NCBI GenBank assembly: GCA_945931475.1
Contig: CAMEPD010000018.1
Location: forward strand, 1-35,700
Length of the DNA stretch: 35,700 nucleotides
Direction of reading: 5' to 3'
From: an uncultured Muribaculaceae bacterium
GTDB taxonomy: Bacteria > Bacteroidota > Bacteroidia > Bacteroidales > Muribaculaceae
Shown one piece after another: positions 6,991 to 14,630 of this stretch. Position numbers and translations under genes: made by a program. Each line of letters starts with the position of its first letter. Positions within the stretch are counted from its first letter, which is position 1. The notes beneath the pieces are model-generated. The model ran no database searches. It had not been told where the DNA came from and saw only the letters and a program-made list of their open reading frames with translations.

Positions 6991-7869
6991 ATGAAACGAA
7001 TCGGATACTGGATAGAGGCGATGCGCCTGCGCACGCTCCCGGTAGGCGCCGCAAGTGTGCTTGCCGGGGTAGGCCTGGCGTGCCTCAACGGGTGCTTCCG
7101 GGCTGCGCCGGCGGTAATCTGCCTGGTTTTTGCCATCCTGGCCCAGATAGCCTCGAATTTTGCCAACGAATACTTCGACTACCGCGACGGCCTCGACGCT
7201 CCCGGACGCGAGGGACCTCGACGCAGCGTCACCGAGGGCGACATCACCCCCCGCGCCATGCTCGCCGCCACATGGATTACCCTGGGTGCAGCCTGTGCAA
7301 TAGGCTGCCTGCTCATCCTGTGGGGCGGATGGTGGCTCATCGCCGCCGGCGCCTTCATCGCCGTGGGCGTGCTGGCATACTCCACCGGCCCCTTCCCGTT
7401 GTCGCGCCACGCCCTGGGCGAAGTGGCCGTGCTGCTCTTCTACGGCATCGTGCCGGTGAACCTTGTCTACTACCTGCAGACCGATACCATGAACGTCGAC
7501 TCGCTCTGGCTCTCGGTAGCTATCGGTCTGCTCGGATCCAACATCCTGGTGGTCAACAATTACCGCGACCGCCGGGAGGATGAGGCCGTGGGCAAGCACA
7601 CCGAGGTGGTGCTGTGGGGGCGCAAGTACGCCCTGTGGGACTACGCCATCCAGGCCATTCTCCCCACGGCTCTAACATTCGGGCTGTGGCTGCGCGCCGG
7701 GGCGTGGACCCTGGTGTTCCCGACGTTGCAGATTGTGGCGTCGATGCTGCTGCTTAGGCTCTTGGCTACCCGCAGCGGTCACGCCCTGAACCCCGTGCTG
7801 GGTATGACGGCCATGACCGAACTTTTCTTCGCCGCGGCGTTTTTGACCGTGGCGGCTATCGCAATGTAA
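6991..7869 (+). CDS. menA: 1,4-dihydroxy-2-naphthoate polyprenyltransferase
   Basis: Integral membrane UbiA-family prenyltransferase that joins 1,4-dihydroxy-2-naphthoate to a polyprenyl chain, giving demethylmenaquinone for the anaerobic electron transport chain. In 292 residues it shows the two Asp-rich motifs of the family: NEYFDYRDGLD near residue 52, with RSVTEGDITP after it, and NNYRDRREDEAVGKHT near 190. Both bind the Mg-diphosphate of the prenyl donor. The rest is a series of about eight hydrophobic helices. It is the first gene of a tightly packed plus-strand run (recF follows after 4 bases) and has its own well-formed promoter with a very short leader. The other men genes are not in the window. 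Confidence 0.94.
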   Translation: MKRIGYWIEAMRLRTLPVGAASVLAGVGLACLNGCFRAAPAVICLVFAILAQIASNFANEYFDYRDGLDAPGREGPRRSVTEGDITPRAMLAATWITLGAACAIGCLLILWGGWWLIAAGAFIAVGVLAYSTGPFPLSRHALGEVAVLLFYGIVPVNLVYYLQTDTMNVDSLWLSVAIGLLGSNILVVNNYRDRREDEAVGKHTEVVLWGRKYALWDYAIQAILPTALTFGLWLRAGAWTLVFPTLQIVASMLLLRLLATRSGHALNPVLGMTAMTELFFAAAFLTVAAIAM

Positions 7870-7873
7870 CACC

Positions 7874-8980
7874 ATGATACTCAACTCACTCGCCATAACC
7901 AACTTCAAGAACATAGCCGATGCCCGGCTGGAGTTCAGCAGCAAAATCAACTGTCTGTTGGGCGACAACGGTATGGGCAAATCGAACCTGCTCGACGCCG
8001 TGTACACCCTGAGCTTCTGCAAAAGTTTCTCGGGGCTCACCGACCTGCAGCTCATCCGGCGGGGCGAGACGTTCGCCACCCTGCGCGGCCTTTACCGTCG
8101 CCGCGACGCCGATGAGGAGGTTACCTTGGGCTTGCAGCAGGGACGCCGCAAGTCGTTCAAGCGCGGCGGCAAGGAGTACGGACGCCTGAGCGAGCATATC
8201 GGGGCCTTCCCATTGGTGCTCGTTGCGCCGGCCGACACCGCCCTGATTACCGGCACGGGCGAGGAGCGCCGCCGACTGATGGACCAGGTAATCTCGCAGA
8301 CCGACGCCCGCTACCTCGATGCGCTTATACGCTACGGGCGGACCTTGCAGCAACGCAACAAGCTGCTGCGCGACCGATGCGTTGACCACGGCCTTTACGG
8401 CGCCGTGGAGAGCGCCATGGCCGCCGCCGCCGACTATATCACACGGCGCCGCGCCGAGTGGGTGGCCGAACTTACCGGCATATTCACCGCGCACTACCAC
8501 GACATAGCCACCGGGGGCGAACAGCCCTCTCTGGCGCTGCGCAGCCATCTTGCCGACAGGCCCGGCGCGTCGCTCGACACACTCCTCGACGAGGCTCGCT
8601 TCCACGACGAGGCCGTGGGCCACACATCGGTGGGGCCGCACCGCGACGACCTGCTGCTCTGCCTCGACGGCATGGACGTGCGCCGCACAGCCTCGCAGGG
8701 GCAGCAGAAAACCTACGTCATAGCCCTGCGCCTGGCGCAGTACGAGTTCCTGGCGCGCGCCACCGGCATGAAGCCGCTGCTGTTGCTCGACGATATTTTC
8801 GACAAGCTCGACGCCCACCGCGTGGAGCGCCTTGTCGAGGTGGTGTCGTCGCCGATGTTCGGCCAGATTTTCATCACCGACACCAACCGCTCGCATCTCG
8901 ACCGCATCATGGCGCGTTCGGGCGGCGACCACCGCTCGTGGCTCGTCACCGCCGGCGCCTTCACCCCCACAAACCCCTGA
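7874..8980 (+). CDS. recF: DNA replication and repair protein RecF
   Basis: SMC-like ATPase that with RecO and RecR helps load RecA at single-strand gaps. In 368 residues: an N-terminal beta strand LAITNFKNI, Walker A GDNGMGKS at 30-37, a central helical lobe, the ABC-type signature region SQGQQKTYVIALRLAQ, Walker B LLLLDDIFDKLD from about 302, and the D-loop/switch part ending in QIFITDTN. The length matches the family. It is 4 bases downstream of menA and 14 bases upstream of a DUF721 gene, the recF-DUF721 neighbourhood seen in several phyla. Confidence 0.96.
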   Translation: MILNSLAITNFKNIADARLEFSSKINCLLGDNGMGKSNLLDAVYTLSFCKSFSGLTDLQLIRRGETFATLRGLYRRRDADEEVTLGLQQGRRKSFKRGGKEYGRLSEHIGAFPLVLVAPADTALITGTGEERRRLMDQVISQTDARYLDALIRYGRTLQQRNKLLRDRCVDHGLYGAVESAMAAAADYITRRRAEWVAELTGIFTAHYHDIATGGEQPSLALRSHLADRPGASLDTLLDEARFHDEAVGHTSVGPHRDDLLLCLDGMDVRRTASQGQQKTYVIALRLAQYEFLARATGMKPLLLLDDIFDKLDAHRVERLVEVVSSPMFGQIFITDTNRSHLDRIMARSGGDHRSWLVTAGAFTPTNP

Positions 8981-8994
8981 CTTTCCCAACGACG

Positions 8995-9285
8995 ATGGAA
9001 CGCACCGATCCCATGACAATACGCCAGATCATCGACCGGGTAATCGACCGGTCGGCTTCGCGCGACGAATTCCTCGGCTACCGCGCCTCGGCGCTGTGGC
9101 CCGATGTCGTAGGCCCGGGCGTCAACCGTATGACCACCCGGCGCTACTTCCGCGACGGCGAGCTGCACGTATACATCTCGTCGGCCCCGATGAAGGCCGA
9201 ACTGTCGTTCTCGCGCGAGCGCATCGCCGCCTCGATCAACGACATACTCGGCCGCGAAGTGGTGCGTAAAATCATATTGCACTGA
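8995..9285 (+). CDS. DUF721 (DciA-like) protein
   Basis: A 96-residue protein of the DUF721 family. DciA members of the family act as replicative helicase loaders or operators in bacteria without DnaC/DnaI; I infer that role here from family and context. The sequence shows the domain core: LGYRASALWPDVVGPGVNRMT, then HVYISSAPMKAELSFSR and a C-terminal VVRKIILH strand. I chose ATG 8995, 14 bases after recF; an alternative ATG at 9013 would remove six residues. It sits between recF and the thioesterase, 3 bases before the latter. Confidence 0.85.
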   Translation: MERTDPMTIRQIIDRVIDRSASRDEFLGYRASALWPDVVGPGVNRMTTRRYFRDGELHVYISSAPMKAELSFSRERIAASINDILGREVVRKIILH

Positions 9286-9288
9286 ATT

Positions 9289-9801
9289 ATGAAAGAATAC
9301 TCCGATTTCCCGCCCTGCAACAACCCCAAGGTGCCGGCCCCGTCGGCGCCGCTGCGCTACTGCACCGAGGTTCAGACCCGCTTCGTGGATTTCGACATCT
9401 TCGGACATCTGAACAACACCGTCTACATGGCCCTGCTCGACATGGGCAAGGTGGGCTACTACCGCGACGTGCTGCACCACGACTTCGACTTCGGGCAGAC
9501 CACAGCCGTGATAGTGAACATCAACCTGTCGTTCGCCTCGCCGGCGTATATGGGCGAGCCGTTGGCCGTGTTCACGGCGTGTATCCATGTGTCGCGCCAC
9601 AGTTTCACCCTGGAGCAGCGCATCATCAACACCCTGACCGGCGACGTGAAATGCTACGCCCGCACCGTCATGGCCTGTTTCGACGCCCGCACCGCCACCG
9701 GCGCCGAAGTGCCGCAGGAATGGATTAAATCAGCCGCCGATTTTGAAAAGTGGCCCGAAACTCCTAACTTTGCCGAAGAAACACCATCTCAACAGAAATG
9801 A
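9289..9801 (+). CDS. Hotdog-fold acyl-CoA thioesterase (4HBT/YbgC-like)
   Basis: A 170-residue single-hotdog thioesterase. Residues 25-150 form the domain, with the active-site block RFVDFDIFGHLNN (about 31-43), where Asp34/Asp36 and the GHLNN turn match the YbgC/acyl-ACP thioesterase group. It hydrolyses an acyl-CoA or acyl-ACP thioester in the cytoplasm. Since it lies in one run with menA, whose substrate comes from hydrolysis of DHNA-CoA by a hotdog enzyme, DHNA-CoA is a possible substrate; this is inference from context only. Its stop overlaps the next start (ATGA), so translation is coupled to the SIS gene. Confidence 0.85.
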   Translation: MKEYSDFPPCNNPKVPAPSAPLRYCTEVQTRFVDFDIFGHLNNTVYMALLDMGKVGYYRDVLHHDFDFGQTTAVIVNINLSFASPAYMGEPLAVFTACIHVSRHSFTLEQRIINTLTGDVKCYARTVMACFDARTATGAEVPQEWIKSAADFEKWPETPNFAEETPSQQK

Positions 9802-10436
9802 CCTGCGAAACCAAGGATAAAACAATACAGGCAGTGGATGTGCAGCAGACCATGACTCAGATACTTGAGGCTGAGAGCCGCGCCATACGCAACATCCCGG
9901 TCGACGGCTCGTATCAGCGCGCTGTGGAGATTATCGTGGAGCAAGTGCACCGGCGTCACGGCAAAATCGTCACCTCAGGAATGGGGAAATGCGGCCAGAT
10001 TGCCATGAACATCGCCACGACCTTCTGCTCGACCGGTTCGCCGGCAGTGAACCTCCATCCGGCCGAAGCGCAGCACGGCGACCTTGGTATCCTCCAGGAC
10101 AACGACGTCCTGCTGCTGCTGTCAAACTCAGGCAAGACCCGCGAGATACTCGAACTTGTGGAACTGGCGCGCCGCCTCACTCCCGATGTGCCGGTAATCA
10201 CCATCACCGGCAACGCCGGTTCACCATTGGCCGAGCTGGCCGATGTAACGTTGTTCACCGGAGGTGCCCCCGAAGTCTGCCCGTTGGGCCTGACTCCCAC
10301 CACCTCGACCACGGCCATGACCGTGATGGGCGACGTATTAGTGGTGAGCTGCATGAAGGCAATCGGCTTCACCCGTCACGAGTATGCCCTGCGCCACCAC
10401 GGCGGATACCTCGGCAGCGTTGCCAAGAAAGGTTGA
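9798..10436 (+). CDS. SIS-domain sugar-phosphate isomerase, KpsF/KdsD-like without CBS domains
   Basis: A 212-residue protein with one SIS domain of the arabinose-5-phosphate isomerase type. This enzyme converts ribulose 5-phosphate to arabinose 5-phosphate for Kdo synthesis. Visible motifs are SGMGKCGQIAMN (60-71, with Lys64 in the place of the KdsD catalytic lysine), HPAEAQHGDLG (87-97), LSNSGKT (108-114) and a C-terminal CMKAIGFTRHEYALRHHGG segment. KdsD/KpsF proteins normally have about 320 residues with a CBS pair after the SIS domain; that part is absent. Single-domain forms are known in Bacteroides relatives. It overlaps the thioesterase gene by four bases. Confidence 0.85.
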   Translation: MTCETKDKTIQAVDVQQTMTQILEAESRAIRNIPVDGSYQRAVEIIVEQVHRRHGKIVTSGMGKCGQIAMNIATTFCSTGSPAVNLHPAEAQHGDLGILQDNDVLLLLSNSGKTREILELVELARRLTPDVPVITITGNAGSPLAELADVTLFTGGAPEVCPLGLTPTTSTTAMTVMGDVLVVSCMKAIGFTRHEYALRHHGGYLGSVAKKG

Positions 10437-10476
10437 GCCGGATGACGAAATGTTATAATCTATTAAATTACTAAAT

Positions 10477-11055
10477 ATGTCAACGCTCAATCAGGGGGCT
10501 GCACCGCAGCGCCCGCTCCCTAAGATAGATGACCTCGATGTGGCAATCGTGGTGGCCGAATGGAACGGTCAGGTAACCCAGCGGTTGCTGCAGGGCGCCC
10601 TTCAGGTCTTCCAGTATGAAGGCTATGACATCCAGGAAGATGTCGATGTGTACTATGTGCCCGGTGCAGTGGAGCTTACCTTCGCCGCGCAACGCTTGGC
10701 CGACACCGGCGACTACGACGCCATCATCGTGTTCGGCTGCGTGATACGCGGTGGCACGCCCCACTTCGACTACGTATGCCAGAGCGTCACCGAAGGGGTT
10801 ACGCGCATCAATGCCGAGGGTGACACCCCCGTGATTTTCGGCGTGCTCACCACCGACAACGAGCAGGATGCCCTCGACCGCGCCGGAGGAAAATACGGCA
10901 ACAAGGGCGCCGAAGCCGCCCAGGCCGCCATAAAGATGACTGACTTCAACCGCGAAGTGTCGCTCTACATCGACGACGAAGATGACGACGACGACGAAGA
11001 TGACGACGACAGCGTAACCATCTACGACAACCCCGACTACAACGACGAGGACTGA
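10477..11055 (+). CDS. ribH: 6,7-dimethyl-8-ribityllumazine synthase with acidic tail
   Basis: Condenses 5-amino-6-ribitylamino-uracil with dihydroxybutanone phosphate to make lumazine, the step before riboflavin. Conserved parts: VVAEWNGQVT (25-34), YVPGAVELTFAAQ (60-72), CVIRGGTPHFDYV (88-100, catalytic His96), VIFGVLTTDNEQDALDRAGG (119-138) and NKGAEAAQAAIKM (142-154). Usual enzymes end around 155-165 residues. Here residues 161-192 form an extra tail, mostly Asp and Glu with a Tyr/Asn-containing end, encoded by a repetitive GAC/GAA/GAT stretch. A gap of 40 AT-rich bases separates it from the SIS gene; folK follows directly. Confidence 0.95.
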   Translation: MSTLNQGAAPQRPLPKIDDLDVAIVVAEWNGQVTQRLLQGALQVFQYEGYDIQEDVDVYYVPGAVELTFAAQRLADTGDYDAIIVFGCVIRGGTPHFDYVCQSVTEGVTRINAEGDTPVIFGVLTTDNEQDALDRAGGKYGNKGAEAAQAAIKMTDFNREVSLYIDDEDDDDDEDDDDSVTIYDNPDYNDED

Positions 11056-11057
11056 TA

Positions 11058-11537
11058 TTGTCACGATTTATTGCACAACCTGCTGATTATCAGCCACCCG
11101 AGCCGTTGGTGGCTCACCTTAACATCGGCTCGAACCTCGGCGACAGCCGTCTCATTATCGAGACGGCTGTCGCCGAAGTGTTTGCACTCTCTGAGGGAGT
11201 GCGGCGCCGCTCCCCATTTTATGAGAGCGAACCGTGGGGTTTCGTGTCGCCCAACCGGTTCCTGAACATCGGCGTAGAGATTTCGTCGCGCCTTACCCCC
11301 ATAGAACTGCTGCATGCCCTGCAGGGGATAGAGCGGCTTGTGGCCGACCGTTTTGCCGACCTCGGTAACGCACACCGCAACCCCGACGGCTCGTATTCAG
11401 ACCGCTACATCGATATCGACATAATTTTTTACGGCAACCTTGCGGTCGATTCGCCCGAACTCACCATCCCTCACCCTCATTACAACGAGCGCGACTTTGT
11501 GGTTCACCCGCTCCGCGCCCTCGGCCACCGTATTTAG
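11058..11537 (+). CDS. folK: 6-hydroxymethyl-7,8-dihydropterin pyrophosphokinase
   Basis: HPPK transfers pyrophosphate from ATP to 6-hydroxymethyl-dihydropterin in folate synthesis. The core is clear: HLNIGSNLGD at the first strand, FYESEPWGFVSPNRFLN, ELLHALQGIE and the metal/ATP region SDRYIDIDIIFYG, then IPHPHYNERDFVVHPL. There is no ATG in frame. TTG 11058, 2 bases after ribH, gives 159 residues but adds a 17-residue leader unlike the family. TTG 11106 or GTG 11109, just before AHLNIGSN, are good alternatives and give about 142 residues. It is the last gene of the plus-strand run and its stop codon is inside a large palindrome. Confidence 0.88.
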   Translation: MSRFIAQPADYQPPEPLVAHLNIGSNLGDSRLIIETAVAEVFALSEGVRRRSPFYESEPWGFVSPNRFLNIGVEISSRLTPIELLHALQGIERLVADRFADLGNAHRNPDGSYSDRYIDIDIIFYGNLAVDSPELTIPHPHYNERDFVVHPLRALGHRI

Positions 11538-11636
11538 TAGCCGAGCGCTCGCCGAGCGCCGGCCCCTAATTGAGGAAAGCGGAAATAATCCATGCCGAGA
11601 ATGGCGTGCCGGCGCTCGGCGAGCGCACGGCTACTA
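11535..11636. repeat. 29-bp inverted repeat between folK and ftsZ
   Basis: Left arm 11535-11563 and right arm 11608-11636 are reverse complements with one mismatch over 29 bases; each begins or ends with TAGTAGCCG / CGGCTACTA. The arms are very GC-rich and each arm is itself partly palindromic (GCGCTCGCCGAGCGC). The spacer of 44 bases has a small CCAT...ATGG hairpin. The left arm includes the folK stop codon. No U tract follows either arm. The form is that of a REP-like or non-autonomous element. Confidence 0.8.
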
Positions 11637-11795
11637 CGTTGCTCCAAAACGTATTGTTTCGGACGGATTCACACATGGATTGTAGGGAGAGGAATCCCTG
11701 CATACCGCCATTTTCGCGGCAAGCCGCACCACGACATTTTACCACATAAAAAATCGGGTTTGATACAGACTTATGGCTGTATGTGCGGGGAGAGG
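11637..11795. other. Rest of the folK-ftsZ convergent gap
   Basis: No gene. Small hairpins are visible: AGGGA-TCCCT at about 11682-11698, GCGGC-AA-GCCGC at 11716-11727, and ATACAG-CTGTAT at 11763-11782. The last lies 14 bases past the ftsZ stop, with a run of six T on the minus strand 9 bases further (11753-11748), a weak terminator at best. Confidence 0.35.
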
Positions 11796-13172
11796 TCAGA
11801 AACTGATGACTTTGCCGGAGGCTGAGGCTGTGTCGTCGGAGGCCGTACGGTCGTTGGCCGGAGCGGCTTTCGAAGCCTGGGAGGCGCTCTGTGTGCGCAG
11901 GCGGTCGGTGGTCTTGCGGTCGCGGTTGTAGGCCGGCTGCTGCTCGAGGGTCTCGATTACGGCGTCGTCGTCGAACTGCTCGGGACGCAGCACTATGTAG
12001 CGCTGGGTGTCGCGCACCTTCTCCATGGCGTCGACCTTGTCGTCGCCGTAGGCGTTGCGCAGGGCGGCGCGGGCTGCCTCCTGCTGGTCGAGCTGTTTCT
12101 CGCTGTTGTCGCGGGGGCGCTGGAATCCGCCGCGCTCCGCGTGTTCGGCGGTCTTCGGCTTGAATTTGGTGTCGCCCTTGATTACGAGTTCGAAGCCCGA
12201 GGCAAGGATGGTGATTTTGATTTTGTCGCCGAGGGTGTCGTCGAAGGCGATACCGTAAATTACGTCGACGTCGGAGTCGATCTGCGAGATGAATGATGTG
12301 AGCTGGTTGGCTTCGCCCATGAGGAAGGGGGTGTCGGCGTTGCGCGAGAAGTAGAGGTTGAAGAGCAGGTGCTTCGAGCCGAGGATGTCGCGGTTCTTGA
12401 GCAGCGGCGAGTTGAGGGCGTCCTCGATGGCTTTGCTGACGCGGTTCTCGCCCTCGCCGTAGCCGGTGGAGATGATGGCGGCTCCGCCGTCGCGCAGGGT
12501 CTTGTCGACGTCGTTGAAGTCGAGGTTGATTTTACCCGAACAGGTGATGAGCTCAGAGATGGAGCGTGCGGCGTTCGACAGGGTGTCGTCGGCTTTGCCG
12601 AAAGCGTTGATCCAGTCGAGGTCGGGGTATATTTCGGTAAGCTGTTCGTTGTTTACCACTAAGAGCGAATCGACGTATTTGCTCATCTCCTCGGCGCCGT
12701 CGAGGGCCTTGAGAATCTTCTTCTGTCCCTCGAACATGAAGGGAATGGTGACGATACCCACCGTCAGTAGGCCGCGTTCGCGGGCGATGCGGGCCACTAC
12801 GGGGGCAGCGCCCGTGCCGGTGCCACCGCCCATACCGGCGGTGATGAACACCATCTGGGTGCCGTCGTCGAAGAGCGCGGCAATCTCGTCGGCGCTCTCC
12901 TCGGCAGCGCGGCGGGCCACTTCGGGGTCGTTGCCGGCGCCGAGTCCCTTGGTGACGGTCGGGCCGATAAGCAGGCGGTTGGGCACAGGCGAGTTGTTGA
13001 GCGCCTGGCGGTCGGTGTTGCACACTACGAACGATACCTTGTCGATACCCTGCTCGTACATGTGGTTGATTGCGTTGTCGCCGCCGCCGCCTACGCCCAC
13101 GGCCTTGATGATTACTTCTTCGTGGTGACCGTCAACGAAATTTGCGGTCAGGTCAATATCTTCGGGAGTCAT
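11796..13172 (-). CDS. ftsZ: Cell division GTPase FtsZ
   Basis: Tubulin-like GTPase that polymerises into the Z-ring at midcell. In 458 residues: GGGGDNAINHM (28-38), the tubulin signature GGGTGTGAAP (115-124), the T7 catalytic loop NLDFNDVD (216-223) and the C-terminal subdomain to about 330. A charged linker rich in Gln, Ala and Arg follows. The end does not have the classic DIPxFLR peptide; the best candidate for the FtsA-binding segment is ETLEQQPAYNRDRK, followed by a Ser/Ala/Asp-rich tail ending GKVISF. It is the last gene of the dcw cluster, 33 bases after ftsA. Confidence 0.97.
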   Translation of the reverse strand: MTPEDIDLTANFVDGHHEEVIIKAVGVGGGGDNAINHMYEQGIDKVSFVVCNTDRQALNNSPVPNRLLIGPTVTKGLGAGNDPEVARRAAEESADEIAALFDDGTQMVFITAGMGGGTGTGAAPVVARIARERGLLTVGIVTIPFMFEGQKKILKALDGAEEMSKYVDSLLVVNNEQLTEIYPDLDWINAFGKADDTLSNAARSISELITCSGKINLDFNDVDKTLRDGGAAIISTGYGEGENRVSKAIEDALNSPLLKNRDILGSKHLLFNLYFSRNADTPFLMGEANQLTSFISQIDSDVDVIYGIAFDDTLGDKIKITILASGFELVIKGDTKFKPKTAEHAERGGFQRPRDNSEKQLDQQEAARAALRNAYGDDKVDAMEKVRDTQRYIVLRPEQFDDDAVIETLEQQPAYNRDRKTTDRLRTQSASQASKAAPANDRTASDDTASASGKVISF

Positions 13173-13205
13173 ATCGAGTAGTCTTTAGTAAAGGTGTGGA
13201 GCGGA

Positions 13206-14594
13206 TTACATATCGTCGCCCTCGTCGACCAGGTCGGAGATGCGGTTTCTCAGGAAGCTGAAGATGCCGTTGCCCTTGGGTTTCTTGGGCTTGGCAGGTT
13301 TGGCTTCCTTCTTTTTCTCGGGTTTGGAGGTGGCGAAATCGTCGTCGTCATCGAAATTGTCGTCGAGGTGGCCGATGCGCGAAACGTTGTCGCCGTCGGC
13401 TTCATCGCCTTCGGGAGCGTAGTCGGTTTCGTCGGTCGGTTCGGGTTCGGGTTCCTCCATGCAGATGGTTTCGGGCATCTGTGCGGCTGCGGCGAGCACG
13501 GCGATTACGTCGATGTTGTCGGCGGGGTTTATTGCCGTGTCGGAGATTCGTACGGCCGACTGGGTGGTGCCCATGCGCACCTTCATCTTGCTCTGCTGCT
13601 GGAGCAGTTCGGCGAAGCCGCGCAGGCGCGAGCCGCCGCCTATGAGTATGATGCCGCCGGGGAGGTCGGTGGCCTTGAGCTCGGCGTAGTCGACCTGCGC
13701 CAGGATGTTGGTGGCGATTTCGGCGGCGCGGGCGTGTACGTAGTTGTTGATTTCCGAGTAGTCGATGCCATCGGCGCCGGGGCGTTTGGCCTGGTCGGCG
13801 CCAAGGGCGTTGCCCGATACCTTCTTAATCTCCTCGGCGCGCTCTTCTATGTAGTTGAGGGTCGTGAGGTCGAGGGTGATGTTGCGCGAGCCCAACGGCA
13901 GGGTAGCCAGATATACCGGAGCTCCGTTCTTGTAGATGACCACCGAGGTGGTTTCTGCGCCGAAATCCACGAGCATACAGCCCAGACGGCGTTCGTCGTC
14001 GGTCAGGGCGAGCGCACCCTCGGCCAATGGGCGTGTGATGTAGCCGTTGATGTCGTAGCCGAGGCGCTCGGAGAGCACACGGCGTATCATGCGCTTGATG
14101 GCGGGGCTGCACGATACCACGCACATACGGGCGCCGACTTTTGTGCCGTACGAGCCGATGGGGTTCTGCTGGGCTTTGTTGTCGACGGTGAAGCGCACGG
14201 GCACTGCGTCGGCCACCTCGCGCTCGGGGGGCACGTGCTGGCGCGCCCGGCTGCCGAGGTTGGCGATGGTCTCGCGGGTGATTTCCATCTCGGTGGGGAG
14301 GTTGGCTTCCACGTCGACGAGCTCCGAAATCATGGAGCGGCCTCCCAGACCCACGTACACTCCGCTTATGGTGCGCGGCGCTATGCGCGGGTAGCTCTCC
14401 AGGCGCTGGCAGATGCGCGATATGGCGTTCGACACTACCTCTACGTTGTTGATGCAGCCGTAACGCACTGAGCCGGTGAGTTTCTCCTCCTCCACGGCGA
14501 GTACGTCGAGCATTCCCATCTCGTCGGGGGTGCCTATGGCGCCGCGGAGTTTGGAGCTGCCGAGTTCTATGGCTACGATATATCTTTCTGGCAT
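13206..14594 (-). CDS. ftsA: Cell division protein FtsA
   Basis: Actin-like ATPase that tethers FtsZ to the membrane and recruits later divisome proteins. The 462 residues begin YIVAIELGSSKLRGAIG (phosphate 1) and include the SHS2 (1C) domain around residues 85-165, LVDFGAETTSVVIYKNG (phosphate 2) and IILIGGGSRLRGFAELL (adenosine motif). After the actin core, about residue 380, comes a low-complexity segment first acidic (EPEPEPTDE, DDDDDF) then Lys/Pro-rich. It ends in an amphipathic helix (IFSFLRNRISDLVDE) that should bind the membrane. The length exceeds the about 420 residues of the E. coli protein because of this linker. 36 bases separate it from ftsQ. Confidence 0.95.
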   Translation of the reverse strand: MPERYIVAIELGSSKLRGAIGTPDEMGMLDVLAVEEEKLTGSVRYGCINNVEVVSNAISRICQRLESYPRIAPRTISGVYVGLGGRSMISELVDVEANLPTEMEITRETIANLGSRARQHVPPEREVADAVPVRFTVDNKAQQNPIGSYGTKVGARMCVVSCSPAIKRMIRRVLSERLGYDINGYITRPLAEGALALTDDERRLGCMLVDFGAETTSVVIYKNGAPVYLATLPLGSRNITLDLTTLNYIEERAEEIKKVSGNALGADQAKRPGADGIDYSEINNYVHARAAEIATNILAQVDYAELKATDLPGGIILIGGGSRLRGFAELLQQQSKMKVRMGTTQSAVRISDTAINPADNIDVIAVLAAAAQMPETICMEEPEPEPTDETDYAPEGDEADGDNVSRIGHLDDNFDDDDDFATSKPEKKKEAKPAKPKKPKGNGIFSFLRNRISDLVDEGDDM

Positions 14595-14630
14595 ATTATG
14601 TTATGTTTTATATTGTTCTGTTTTTCAGGA

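Noticed and set aside
14595..14630. Regulatory element in the ftsA-ftsQ gap
   Set aside because: The T-rich stretch is short and has neither a hairpin nor a promoter match; ordinary operon spacing explains it.
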